In this document: positions 18,901 through 26,081 of the stretch, one piece after another
Numbering within the stretch: the first letter of the stretch is position 1
Layout: each line of letters begins with the position of its first letter
Assembly: GCA_035356615.1 (NCBI GenBank)
Contig: DAOQSN010000005.1
Span: 97,927-161,926 of the forward strand
Source of the DNA: JAKQDH01 sp029558835
GTDB taxonomy: Bacteria > Planctomycetota > Phycisphaerae > UBA1845
Direction of reading: 5' to 3'
Length of the DNA stretch: 64,000 nt
Translations under genes and position numbers: made by a program
The notes under the pieces: generated by a model
Seen by the model: only the letters and a program-made list of their open reading frames with translations
Database searches by the model: none
Told to the model about the DNA's origin: nothing

Positions 18901-20065
18901 CGCTCGCGAGGAACGGATTCTCCTGGATGGCGCGTTCGAGGGCCGGTCGGCTCGGCTGATTGAGGTGCGCCTGGCTGCGGGCGAGCAGGTACCACGTGGC
19001 GGCGTCCCCCGGCCGGCGTGCCAGCACGCGTTCGAAGCAGGCGACGGCCGCTTCATCGCGCCCGCTGTATTGATAAATCGCGCCGCGCAGGTAGAGCGCA
19101 TGAACATGGTCGGGCTCGTCGGCCAGCAGCGAGTCCAGCGCCTGCTCGGCCTGCTCCAGGTCGTTTCTTCCCGCGCGGTTGAACAGTGCCAGGGCGAGAT
19201 CGAAACGGGCCTCGGACAGCCGCGGGGCAAGCTGTACCGCACGCTCGAACTGCTGCACGGCGTCCGCAAACTCATACCGCTCCAGATGGGCGATGCCGGC
19301 GTTGAGGGCGGCCAGTGCGACGTCTTGCGTGCCCCAGGCATCGGGGCGCTCTTCCTTCGTCTCAACCCCAACGCTGGCCGACGCCGGCACGTCTTCCGCA
19401 CTCGTCGGGGCGGCCGTCGTCGCCAGCAGCAACCCCGCCACCACGCTCGCCACGCCGTGGCCGGCACTACCCGGAGAGCCGCCGCCGCCCGCGCTGCCCG
19501 CGCGACGACTCACCAGGGCAACCGCCAGCACCGCTCCGATGAGGTTGAACACCAGGTCCCACATGGTATTCTCATACCCTCCCACGCCGGTCTCCGGCAT
19601 GATGAGCACGGCCACGAACTCCACGATTTCGTTGATGGCCCCCACGCCGCACCCCATGAGAACCACCAGGACGGGCACCGATCCACGGCGAGGCACGTCA
19701 GTCCGCAGGTGCGGCCGGAGCAAGTGGTAACACACCAGCGTCGCCACGCCGAAGCCGAACGCGTGGACGAGCTGGTCGTACCGCAGCACCACCGGCACAA
19801 GCTGCACGCTGTAGAGCACCCCGTCGCCGACCCGGATGTTGCCGCCGGCCATGTGCAACAGCCCCCAGAGCGTCAGGCCCCACAGAACCGTCGGTGTGAA
19901 CCGCACTCGGCTCTGCGTCAGCAGAACCCACGTCGCCAGCAGCAGCACCACGCCCGCGTACAGCAGAAACTCGAAGTTGTGGCGCAGCAGGGCGAGCACC
20001 GTGAAGACCGGAATGTAGATGGCATTGACGATCAGAATCGGTATCTCGCGGCGTTGCAGTTGCAT
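15986..20065 (-). CDS. DUF2238-like membrane domain fused to TPR, FG-GAP/VCBS and ASPIC/UnbV domains
   Basis: 1359 aa. Residues 1-187 form a polytopic membrane domain of about six helices that resembles DUF2238/YjdF proteins (DQLVHAFGFG, INEIVEF, ENTMWDLVFNLIGA). Residues about 230-410 are TPRs, followed by FG-GAP/VCBS repeats (DVNGDGRLDIV, DYDNDRHVDLFV, DADHDGDLDIYV). A UnbV segment (FGLNGAARVDYVALTWPDG) follows, then a long C-terminal region starting FAWDGTHFAFVGD that parallels the C-terminus of the gene at 1423-5010. The fusion tethers a UnbV protein to the inner membrane. It runs convergent to the rest of the cluster and has its own promoter abutting the start codon. Confidence 0.82.
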   Translation of the reverse strand: MQLQRREIPILIVNAIYIPVFTVLALLRHNFEFLLYAGVVLLLATWVLLTQSRVRFTPTVLWGLTLWGLLHMAGGNIRVGDGVLYSVQLVPVVLRYDQLVHAFGFGVATLVCYHLLRPHLRTDVPRRGSVPVLVVLMGCGVGAINEIVEFVAVLIMPETGVGGYENTMWDLVFNLIGAVLAVALVSRRAGSAGGGGSPGSAGHGVASVVAGLLLATTAAPTSAEDVPASASVGVETKEERPDAWGTQDVALAALNAGIAHLERYEFADAVQQFERAVQLAPRLSEARFDLALALFNRAGRNDLEQAEQALDSLLADEPDHVHALYLRGAIYQYSGRDEAAVACFERVLARRPGDAATWYLLARSQAHLNQPSRPALERAIQENPFLASAYYDLLRLSAQEDKAEDVERYQRQFTQLRESPLCEMVNVPHYRQMGPLAIVRPLPAAPQQPTASGEVSGGVPRTLLTGVGGTAAEPGAASGEGVFSCLALADVNGDGRLDIVATRREPAAVVLLLGQEDHTFADATAASGLRVARPPLACSFGDYDNDRHVDLFVCCAGPNHLFRNRGDGTFEDVTASMNTAGADVASTAMIFLDADHDGDLDIYVCNTLAPGTGGSTTTANQLLNNNGDGAFTDIAATAGVACADTASIGAAFADVDSDRDLDLVVFNLDAPARLFLNDRGGRYHEGIFAGELVRAPGGGVHQDFNGDGRVDLLVLPAVDTRGGLYLMDDLGILRRSPQFDSCLRGLLTWGDPREMRVGDVDLDGDLDVVVLGAGNHLLLNDGTGRFSMRPNVWPLFCTGRYRATQLVDVSNDGVPELLGIGPGDSGTLALVPTRLQPPARWLGVTPTGMHGDDRRMRSPASGYGTGLELRCGRHRQVVAYTGLHGSAGQSCTPVVFGLNGAARVDYVALTWPDGVTQCEDDLALDRHHRIAEVERRVSSCPVLFAWDGTHFAFVGDFAGVGGLGYFVAPAQYAAPQPRELVRIDARDLRPRDGYYELRVCEPMEEVAYIDQLVLTVIDHSADVTVYPDERLTISGPPPSQRLLATTHPVFPLRAIAHNGTDCAARLRTVDRVYAYDPPRDPRFLGFCEPHTLTLEFPDAGDTSAAGRPLYLLIAGSIEYPYSQTTYAAAQAGVAWQPLKVERLDADGHWMSLVEDAGAPPGMGRTIAVELTGLLPAGPATLRLTTNLEVYFDQVFLAADAGEEALHVVTLPPAAAELRRLGFPREWSPDGRFPTVYTYDIIEQVSSFKIPRGSYTRYGRVDELLLAADDHYVIMGTGDELAVRFSAAGLPPPPPRHARGFILESTAYCKDMDLYTGTPDTVEPLPCRGMSSYPDGVEQGCPADGDTLRYRERFNTRNVK

Positions 20066-20071
20066 GCGGGC

Positions 20072-20100
20072 ATTGTCGCCCCGATCGACCGGTCGGGCAA
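20072..20100 (-). promoter_or_regulatory. Sigma70-like promoter, leaderless, for the DUF2238-UnbV fusion gene
   Basis: On the minus strand TTGCCC (20100-20095), a 17-base spacer and GACAAT (20077-20072) precede the ATG at 20065 by only six bases. Initiation at the usual distance would fall on the start codon itself, implying a leaderless message. No Shine-Dalgarno sequence is visible. Confidence 0.6.
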
Positions 20101-20200
20101 CTCGGCCGGGACACCGCCGTGATCAGCCGACTTCCGCGCCGGGCTCGTCCACCGCGCGGCAACGATCGCGCGCGGGGGTCAGTTCCTAAGATCGCCCAAC

Positions 20201-20311
20201 AGAGTCCCTCTCCCCCGTCGGAGACAGGGTAAGGTAACGGGGATTACCCCGACGATCCCACCCTCTCCCGATCCTTCCCGGAAAGGGAGGGGGATTGGGT
20301 TAGGGACTCCA
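20201..20311. repeat. Dispersed repeat family A, two copies forming a long imperfect inverted repeat
   Basis: AGAGTCCCTCTCCCCC at the left and CCCTCTCCC...GGGAGGGGG...TTAGGGACTCC at the right form a hyphenated palindrome. The core motif (CCCTCTCC...GGAGAGGG plus GGGTGAGGGG-like tail) is shared with copies near 24008, 24621, 32075, 35000, 36094, 42676, 54563, 60567, 61356 and 61480. The rest of the gap 20066-20323 carries only the promoter listed above. Confidence 0.75.
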
Positions 20312-20323
20312 ACGGTCTTTAGT

Positions 20324-22354
20324 CTACGAGGTCCGCGGGGGAGTCCTGTGGGGCTGCTGCACGGACCGCCGTCCCGGACGATACCCGGGTCCGCGTTGTA
20401 CGTTGTCGCGCGCTCCACGGCTGTCACCCGCCGTCCGTACGGGCGGCCGCGGGTGCGTAAGGGCTTCGCGCGGCGGGCGCGCGGGGATCAGGCACGCGCA
20501 CCCTTCGCCGATCAGGTCGCGCCGTCCCGCCTTCAGTAAGGTCCGCCGGACCTCGAAGTAGTTCTCCGGTTTGAAGAACTGCATGAGCGCCCGCTGGACC
20601 TTGCGGTCCCGCAGGTGACGTGCGACAGGTACCGGTCGCCCGGTCATCGGGTCGAGCCCCGTGTAGTACATGCACGTCGCCAGGTCCATCGGCGTGGGAA
20701 TGAAATCCTGCACCTGGTCCGGCCGATAGCCGTGCTGTCTCAGGAAGACCGCCAGCCCGATCATGGCCCGCACGTCACAACCCGGATGGGCCGCAATGAA
20801 GTAGGGGACCAGGTACTGCTTCTTCCCCGCCTGCCGCGAAGAGGACGCAAAGGCCCGGGCGAAGCCCTCGAAGTGCTCGATCGCCGGCTTCTTCATCAGA
20901 CGCAGCGTCTCGGCGTCCGTGTGTTCCGGCGCTACTTTCAGATGCCCGCCGACGTGGTGCGTCGCCAGCTCCTGAATGTACTCCGGCGACAGCAGCGCCA
21001 GGTCCATACGCACGCCGCTGGCCACCAGGACCTGCCGTATGCCGGGCTGCTCTCGTGCCCGCCGCAGCAGCTCAAGCAGAGGACCGTGGTCGGTGCCCAG
21101 CAGCCGGCAGATGATCGGGTGCACGCACGACAGCCGCCGACACCGCGCTTCGACCTCCGGCCGCAGGCACCGCATTTCGTACATGTTGGCCGTCGGCCCC
21201 CCGAGGTCGCTGATAACGCCTCGGAAGTCCGGACCGGCACCGACGTTCGCCACCTCGCGCAGGACGGACGCGGCGCTGCGCGACTGGATCGCCCGCCCCT
21301 GATGTGTCGTGATCGAGCAGAACGTACAACCCCCGAAACACCCGCGCATGATCGTGACTGAGTCCTTGATGACCTCGTAGGCGGGAATGGGCTCCCGGTA
21401 GCTCGGGTGCGGCCGGCGCGTGTAGGGCAAATCGTAGTACGAGTCGAGGGCCGCCTGGCTTTCCGGCAGACGCGGCGGATTGCACACCACGGCCTGACGA
21501 TCGTGCCATTGCACGAGTGTCCGGGCGTTGTGCGGGTTCGTCTCCAGGTGGATGAGGCGGGCGGCCTCCGCGAATGCCTCTTTGCTCTCCTTCACCTTCT
21601 CGTACGACGGCAGCACGACGACCTCCGGGCCCTCCGGCGGCTGGTCGCTCGCGCCCAGTACGAACGCCGCGCCACGCACATCGCGCAGAGCATGCACCCG
21701 CTCACCGGCGGCCACGCGCCGCGCGATCTCGACCACGGCGGACTCGCCCATGCCGAACACCACCAGGTCCGCCTTGGCGTCCAGCACGATCGACCGTCTG
21801 ACTGTATCCGACCAGTAGTCGTAATGCGCCAGCCGCCGCAGGCTCGCCTCGACGCCGCCCGCGATGATCGGCACCCCCGGGTACGCTTCCCGCGCCCGGT
21901 GGCAATAGGCCAGCGTTGCCCGGTCCGGCCGCAGACCGATCCGGCCCCCCGGCGAATACGCGTCGTCGTTGCGGACCTTCCGACCGGCCGTGTAGTGGTT
22001 CAGCATCGAGTCCATGTTCCCCGCGCTGACCGCGAAGAACAGCCGTGGGCGGCCGAACGTTCGCCACGGCAGGCAGGAGTGCCAATCGGGCTGCGCCAGC
22101 ACGGCCACGCGGAACCCGGCCGCCTCCAGGACCCGTCCCAGAATTGCCGTCGCGAAGCTCGGGTGGTCGACGTAGGCGTCGCCGGTGACGAACACCACGT
22201 CCACGTCGTCCCACCCGCGCTCCCGGACCTCGTCCGCAGTCATGGGTAGAGGTGGCGTGGAGGTCACCGGCCCACGGCCGCGCATGGTAAGCACAGGCAG
22301 CGACACACCGCTGACTCCCACGCCGCTACTTGTTTGCCCATCTGAAGTCATCAT
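20324..22354 (-). CDS. ygiQ: YgiQ family radical SAM protein
   Basis: Up to 676 aa. Strong family hallmarks are present: the N-terminal PLPMTADEVRERGWDDVDVV and VTGDAYVDHPSF blocks, the radical SAM cysteines in CFGGCTFC followed by SITTHQGR, and C-terminal VQDFIPTPMDLATCMYYTG. YgiQ (UPF0313) proteins bind a [4Fe-4S] cluster and S-adenosylmethionine, but their reaction is not established. Because E. coli YgiQ has residues before the PLPM block, the start is one of the upstream ATGs (22354 or 22285) rather than the internal Met of PLPM. The protein ends in an Arg/Pro-rich tail that runs toward family A repeats. Confidence 0.92.
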   Translation of the reverse strand: MMTSDGQTSSGVGVSGVSLPVLTMRGRGPVTSTPPLPMTADEVRERGWDDVDVVFVTGDAYVDHPSFATAILGRVLEAAGFRVAVLAQPDWHSCLPWRTFGRPRLFFAVSAGNMDSMLNHYTAGRKVRNDDAYSPGGRIGLRPDRATLAYCHRAREAYPGVPIIAGGVEASLRRLAHYDYWSDTVRRSIVLDAKADLVVFGMGESAVVEIARRVAAGERVHALRDVRGAAFVLGASDQPPEGPEVVVLPSYEKVKESKEAFAEAARLIHLETNPHNARTLVQWHDRQAVVCNPPRLPESQAALDSYYDLPYTRRPHPSYREPIPAYEVIKDSVTIMRGCFGGCTFCSITTHQGRAIQSRSAASVLREVANVGAGPDFRGVISDLGGPTANMYEMRCLRPEVEARCRRLSCVHPIICRLLGTDHGPLLELLRRAREQPGIRQVLVASGVRMDLALLSPEYIQELATHHVGGHLKVAPEHTDAETLRLMKKPAIEHFEGFARAFASSSRQAGKKQYLVPYFIAAHPGCDVRAMIGLAVFLRQHGYRPDQVQDFIPTPMDLATCMYYTGLDPMTGRPVPVARHLRDRKVQRALMQFFKPENYFEVRRTLLKAGRRDLIGEGCACLIPARPPREALTHPRPPVRTAGDSRGARDNVQRGPGYRPGRRSVQQPHRTPPRTS

Positions 22355-22830
22355 GCGTCCCGCAAGTCCGTCCCGTCCATCCGGTTCCTGCCCAGTACCC
22401 GGTGCGCCTCACCGCGCCCTGGTTTCCCGGCAGCCCGGACTCGCGGGACAGCTCGTTAACGCGGACCGCCGGTCCAGGAGGCACGAACGGCCAACCCCCC
22501 GTGCTGACGGTCGAGTTCTCACCCCGACGGAATGGGTCCACTCGATCGGAAAACCGACCGACATAGCGGGGTGGCATGGCCAAGCGCAACGCCGCCATGC
22601 TGCTCCGCTTGCCCGACGCTACCATCGGTAACCGTATGTCGGTCTACCTCCCGGCATGCCGGCGCCTTCGGCTTGGGCATGCCCACTAGGCCCCCCTTGA
22701 GCGTCGTCCCATCTAGTATAGTCGGCTTTTGGGCCGTCTCCACCCCTGACGCCGTCGTCCGGAGAACCGTCTCCCCCTCGCCCCGGCCGGCGGGTATCAT
22801 GCCCCGCGCGAGACGCACCGGAGCAAAACC
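22355..22830. other. Intergenic region with family B repeat, no gene
   Basis: 476 bases between divergently transcribed ygiQ and the acyl-CoA dehydrogenase gene. The central part is repeat B copy 3 (22530-22690). A TATCAT hexamer at 22795-22800 may be a -10 box for the downstream gene, but no convincing -35 box lies 17 bases upstream. The open frames here are made of repeat sequence and do not look like genes. Confidence 0.6.
22530..22690. repeat. Dispersed repeat family B, copy 3 (complete)
   Basis: AATGGGTCCACTCGAT, then the left module at 22569-22600 (GGGTGGCATGGCCAAGCG ... GCCGCCATG), a variable middle and the right module 22651-22684 (CCGGCATGCCGGCGCCTTCG ... GGGCATGCCCAC). It matches the copies at 32155-32300 and 56819-57000 closely. 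Confidence 0.8.
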
Positions 22831-23994
22831 GTGACCGACACCCGGACCCCCGATTTTCTTGAGGTGGACTCGCTGCTCGCCCCCGATGAGCGGCAGGTGC
22901 GTGATACCGTCGCGCGGTTTGTGGATGCTCAGGTCCTGCCCGTCATTGCCGACTGTTTCGAGACCGGACGTTTCCCCATGGAACTGGTCGCCCCCATGGC
23001 CGACCTGGGCCTGTTCGGTCCCACGCTCAGCGACTACGGCTGTGCAGGCCTCAACCACATTGCCTACGGCCTCATCATGCAGGAGCTGGAACGCGGCGAC
23101 AGCGGTGTACGCAGCTTCGCCTCCGTGCAGAGCAGCCTAGTCATGTACCCGATCCACCGCTGGGGGTCCGCCCAGCAGAAGGAGCATTGGCTGCCGCGGC
23201 TCGCAGGCGGCCAGGCCATCGGCTGCTTCGGACTTACCGAGCCCGACGGCGGTAGCGATGCCGGCACGATGAAGACCCGCGCTCATCTTCGCGGCTCCGA
23301 TTGGGTGCTCAACGGCGCCAAGATGTGGATCACGAACGGGACGGTGGCCGACGTGGCCGTCGTCTGGGCCCAGACGGACGAGGGCATCCGCGGCTTCCTC
23401 GTCGAAAAGGGTACCCCCGGCTACACCACCCGCGACATCCCGCACAAGTTCTCCCTGCGTGCCTCGGTCACCAGTGAACTCTTCTTCGACGAGTGCGTGC
23501 TTCCCGCGGCCAGCCGGTTGCCGGGCGCGCACGGCTTGGCCTGCCCGTTGAGTTGTCTGACCGAGGCCCGCTACGGCATTGCCTGGGGCGCCATCGGGGC
23601 GGCCAGCGCCTGCTATCGCGAGGCGCTGGAATTTGCCCGGCAGCGGAAGTTGTTCGGCTCAACCCTGGCTGCCAAGCAGATGACGCAGGTGCGCTTGGCC
23701 GAAATGCTCCGCCGCATTGTTTCCGCCCAGTTGCTCGCGCTGCAGCTTGGCCGGCTCAAGGACGCCGGGCGGGTGCACCACACCCAGGTCTCGCTCGCCA
23801 AGTGGAACAACGTCCGCGCGGCCCTGGACGTCGCCCGCGACGCCCGCGACCTGCTCGGTGCCGGCGGCATCACCGTGGAGCTGGCCACCATCCGGCACCT
23901 GCTCAACCTCGAAAGCGTGATCACCTATGAGGGAACCGAGACGATCCACCAGTTGATCGTCGGCCGGGAAATCACGGGGGAGGAAGCATTCTGA
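22831..23994 (+). CDS. Acyl-CoA dehydrogenase, glutaryl-CoA dehydrogenase type
   Basis: 387 aa with a GTG start (MTDTRTPDF) and an upstream CGGAG site. It is a full-length FAD acyl-CoA dehydrogenase. The blocks SVQSSLVMYPIHRWGS, CFGLTEPDGGSD, WVLNGAKMWITNG, RGFLVEKGTPG, SLRASVTSEL, SCLTEARYGIAWGA and TYEGTETIHQLIVGREITG are those of glutaryl-CoA dehydrogenases, including the catalytic Glu in YEGTE. That enzyme oxidises and decarboxylates glutaryl-CoA to crotonyl-CoA in lysine/tryptophan/aromatic degradation; a non-decarboxylating relative cannot be excluded by eye. It stands alone, with no ETF or CoA-transferase gene adjacent. Confidence 0.9.
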   Translation: MTDTRTPDFLEVDSLLAPDERQVRDTVARFVDAQVLPVIADCFETGRFPMELVAPMADLGLFGPTLSDYGCAGLNHIAYGLIMQELERGDSGVRSFASVQSSLVMYPIHRWGSAQQKEHWLPRLAGGQAIGCFGLTEPDGGSDAGTMKTRAHLRGSDWVLNGAKMWITNGTVADVAVVWAQTDEGIRGFLVEKGTPGYTTRDIPHKFSLRASVTSELFFDECVLPAASRLPGAHGLACPLSCLTEARYGIAWGAIGAASACYREALEFARQRKLFGSTLAAKQMTQVRLAEMLRRIVSAQLLALQLGRLKDAGRVHHTQVSLAKWNNVRAALDVARDARDLLGAGGITVELATIRHLLNLESVITYEGTETIHQLIVGREITGEEAF

Positions 23995-24007
23995 GAAACT
24001 ACCCCAA

Positions 24008-24045
24008 GACCCCTCTCCCCCTGGGAGAGGGGCAGGGGTGGGGGC
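24008..24045. repeat. Dispersed repeat family A copy
   Basis: CCCCTCTCCCCCTGGGAGAGGGGCAGGGGTGGGGG-type hyphenated palindrome directly after the acyl-CoA dehydrogenase gene. A truncated GGGAGAGGGCAGGGTGAG piece recurs at 24111-24128. Confidence 0.8.
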
Positions 24046-24225
24046 GGCGGCGCCCCTGGTGCACAGACGTGCTCCCCCCGGCCTCGTGGGACGCGCTCAA
24101 CATGTACCACGGGAGAGGGCAGGGTGAGAAACGCTCGCGGGAGGCGAGGTGCCGGTGACTGACTTCACCCGCCAACTTGTCCCGACGGGTGTCCGCCTGG
24201 GAGTATCATTGCCCGGAGCCAAACC

Positions 24226-24585
24226 ATGTTGAAGGTTCTGATCGGTGTTGTGGTTGTGATTGTCGGGATCGGGGCGGGCGTCTACTACCTGCAAGGCCAG
24301 TTCGATGCCAAGGTCAAGGCGGAGGTGCTCACCCTGGTCGATAAGATGGACCTGACGCCCGACGAACGCGCCGAGGTCCGCGGGATGGTCGAGACCTTCC
24401 ACGCCCGCGCGTTCAAGGAAGGCAGGGAAGCCGGCAAGGCCGCCGGTGGACCCTTCGCCGGTGACCGCTATCTCGACGTTCTCTTCGACGCCATGCAACG
24501 TGCCGCCCGCGACCGCGGCCGGGAGACCTTGGCCACGAAGCTGACGGAGGAACGCACGCTCGTCACCCTCAACGTGCACGGCTGA
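24226..24585 (+). CDS. Small membrane-anchored protein of unknown function
   Basis: 119 aa, ATG 24226 with CGGAG eleven bases upstream. One hydrophobic segment (residues 3-22, VLIGVVVVIVGIGAGVYYL) is followed by a charged helical domain (DKMDLTPDERAEVRGMVETF). The layout is that of a bitopic or signal-anchored protein with an extracytoplasmic helical domain of about 95 residues. No family was recognised. A TATCAT at 24204-24209 could be its -10 box. Codon use matches its neighbours, so I regard it as a real gene. Confidence 0.7.
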   Translation: MLKVLIGVVVVIVGIGAGVYYLQGQFDAKVKAEVLTLVDKMDLTPDERAEVRGMVETFHARAFKEGREAGKAAGGPFAGDRYLDVLFDAMQRAARDRGRETLATKLTEERTLVTLNVHG

Positions 24586-24620
24586 CCTGTCGTTTGTGGC
24601 CTCGTTCGTTGCGACGCATG

Positions 24621-24664
24621 GCCCCTTTCCCTCGCAGGGAGAGGGGTAGGGGTGAGGGTTGGGG
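24621..24664. repeat. Dispersed repeat family A copy
   Basis: GGCCCCTTTCCCTCGCAGG followed by GAGAGGGGTAGGGGTGAGGG; same hyphenated palindrome and GGTGAGGG tail as the other family A copies. It lies in the convergent gap between the small membrane protein and the ABC ATPase. Confidence 0.75.
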
Positions 24665-24751
24665 CGTCGAGAACGCCGCGGGGCGGACAGATACGCCTGC
24701 CGAGAGCCTACCAGACGCCGGAAGAACGGCACATCGCTGGCAGACGACCCG

Positions 24752-24800
24752 GGCGAGACGCCCGTGCCACGACCGGGGCCACGGGCGCGACGCCCGTGCA
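24752..24800. repeat. GC-rich palindromic unit with CACGGGCG/CGCCCGTG stem
   Basis: GAGACGCCCGTGCCAC is followed by CACGGGCG-CGA-CGCCCGTG (24780-24798), an eight-base-pair perfect hairpin with a three-base loop. It lies between two convergent genes and could act as a bidirectional 3' structure. There is no T-tract, so intrinsic termination is not claimed. Confidence 0.5.
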
Positions 24801-24856
24801 TGGGGCCAGTGCCCCCGAACTCGCTCACCGTCAAGAGGGGAGCAGCCCCACCGTGC

Positions 24857-25921
24857 CTAAGGTCCGATGGTGCCGCAGTTGGCCGCTACCGGCTCGAAGC
24901 TCGGTATCGTCGCTACATGGTGGCAGGCCACGGCATGTCTTGACGGTGCATCGTTGACGCTGCTGAGCGTAGGCGTCGCGCGGCTGCACAAATCAGTGGC
25001 GAAGGGGCATCGCGGCCCGTACACGCAGCCGCCCGCGGTCTCAGCCTCACCCGCCCGTGCCCCGTCTGACCTCGGCCACACCTCGCCCGTCACGCGCCGC
25101 GCCGGGTCCGGCACCGGCACCGAGCGCCGCAGCAGCATCGTGTACGGATGCCGCGGTGCCTCGCACACCTCCGTCGCGGGCCCGACCTCGACGATCCGCC
25201 CGCGATACATGACGGCCACCCGCGCGCAGAATTGCTCGACCACCGCCAGGTTGTGCGCGATGAACAGGTACGTCAGCCTCCACTCGCCTTGCAGGTCCGC
25301 CAGCAGGTTGAGAATCTGTGCCTGCACGGACACGTCGAGCGCGCTGACCGGCTCATCGCACACGATGAAACGCGGCTCCAATGCCAACGCCCGGGCTATC
25401 CCGATCCGCTGCCGTTGCCCGCCCGAAAACTCGTGCGGATACCGGCCGGCGTCATCGCCACGCAACCCGACTCGCTCCAGCAGTTCGGTCGCGCGCTCTC
25501 GACGCTCACGGCGCGACCTCCACCGATGCAGGACCAGCGGCTCGCCCACGATCGTCCCCACTGTCAACCGCGGGTTCAGGCTGCCGAACGGATCCTGGAA
25601 GACGATCTGCATGTCGCGCCGCAGACGCCGAAGCTGCGTCCCCGATGCCCCCAGCACATCGTGCCCGGCGAACCGGACCTCACCGCTGGTCGGCTCCACG
25701 AGGCGCAGAATCGACCGGCCCAAGGTCGTCTTGCCGCACCCGCTCTCGCCCACCAGGCCCAGCGTGGTGCCCGCCGGGATGTCCAGGCTGACGCCATCGA
25801 CCGCCCGCAAACCGGCCCGTGCCCGCCCAAGCCGGCCGGTGCCCGTCCCATACACGGTGACCAGGTCACGTACTTCGACGAGGGCGGCCCCGCCGGATTC
25901 GGTTGTAGCGTGATCACTCAT
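24857..25921 (-). CDS. ABC transporter ATP-binding protein, oligopeptide/dipeptide (OppF/DppF) type
   Basis: 354 aa. Walker A is GESGCGKTT, the Q-loop lies in MQIVFQDPFGSLNPR, the signature is SGGQRQRIG and Walker B/H-loop is FIVCDEPVSALDVSVQ...FIAHNLAVV. The C-terminal oligo_HPY-type extension with CVYGPRCPFATDLC is typical of OppF/DppF ATPases, where these cysteines may bind an Fe-S cluster. Such proteins power peptide or nickel import together with two permeases, a binding protein and usually OppD. None of these is encoded nearby, so partners must be elsewhere or the gene is an orphan. Transcribed divergently from the glycosyltransferase gene. Confidence 0.9.
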   Translation of the reverse strand: MSDHATTESGGAALVEVRDLVTVYGTGTGRLGRARAGLRAVDGVSLDIPAGTTLGLVGESGCGKTTLGRSILRLVEPTSGEVRFAGHDVLGASGTQLRRLRRDMQIVFQDPFGSLNPRLTVGTIVGEPLVLHRWRSRRERRERATELLERVGLRGDDAGRYPHEFSGGQRQRIGIARALALEPRFIVCDEPVSALDVSVQAQILNLLADLQGEWRLTYLFIAHNLAVVEQFCARVAVMYRGRIVEVGPATEVCEAPRHPYTMLLRRSVPVPDPARRVTGEVWPRSDGARAGEAETAGGCVYGPRCPFATDLCSRATPTLSSVNDAPSRHAVACHHVATIPSFEPVAANCGTIGP

Positions 25922-25954
25922 GCGGTTCGACGTCCAGCCTGCGTTTGGCCACGC

Positions 25955-25982
25955 AGTCTACCCGCCTCCCGGGGGCCCGCAA
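25955..25982 (-). promoter_or_regulatory. Putative promoter for the ABC ATPase gene
   Basis: On the minus strand TTGCGG (25982-25977), a 16-base spacer and TAGACT (25960-25955), 33 bases upstream of the ATG. Confidence 0.45.
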
Positions 25983-26028
25983 ACCGGCCCATTGCCGCGG
26001 TACGGAGTGCCGGTGCCGTTCCGGCGCA

Positions 26029-26063
26029 TCGACGAACCGGTCGGAACGTGCTACATAAAGCAC
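26029..26063 (+). promoter_or_regulatory. Putative promoter with overlapping inverted repeat for the GT2 gene
   Basis: TCGACG (26029-26034), 17 bases, then TACATA (26052-26057). The -10 hexamer lies inside a perfect inverted repeat GTGCT-ACATAA-AGCAC (26048-26063), a placement that would suit an operator. Start codon at 26082. Confidence 0.4.
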
Positions 26064-26081
26064 GGCCACGGCGAGCTACCT

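Noticed and set aside
22519..23058. Minus-strand gene of 179 codons between ygiQ and the acyl-CoA dehydrogenase gene
   Set aside because: Half of it is repeat B in translation and the rest is antisense to the acyl-CoA dehydrogenase.
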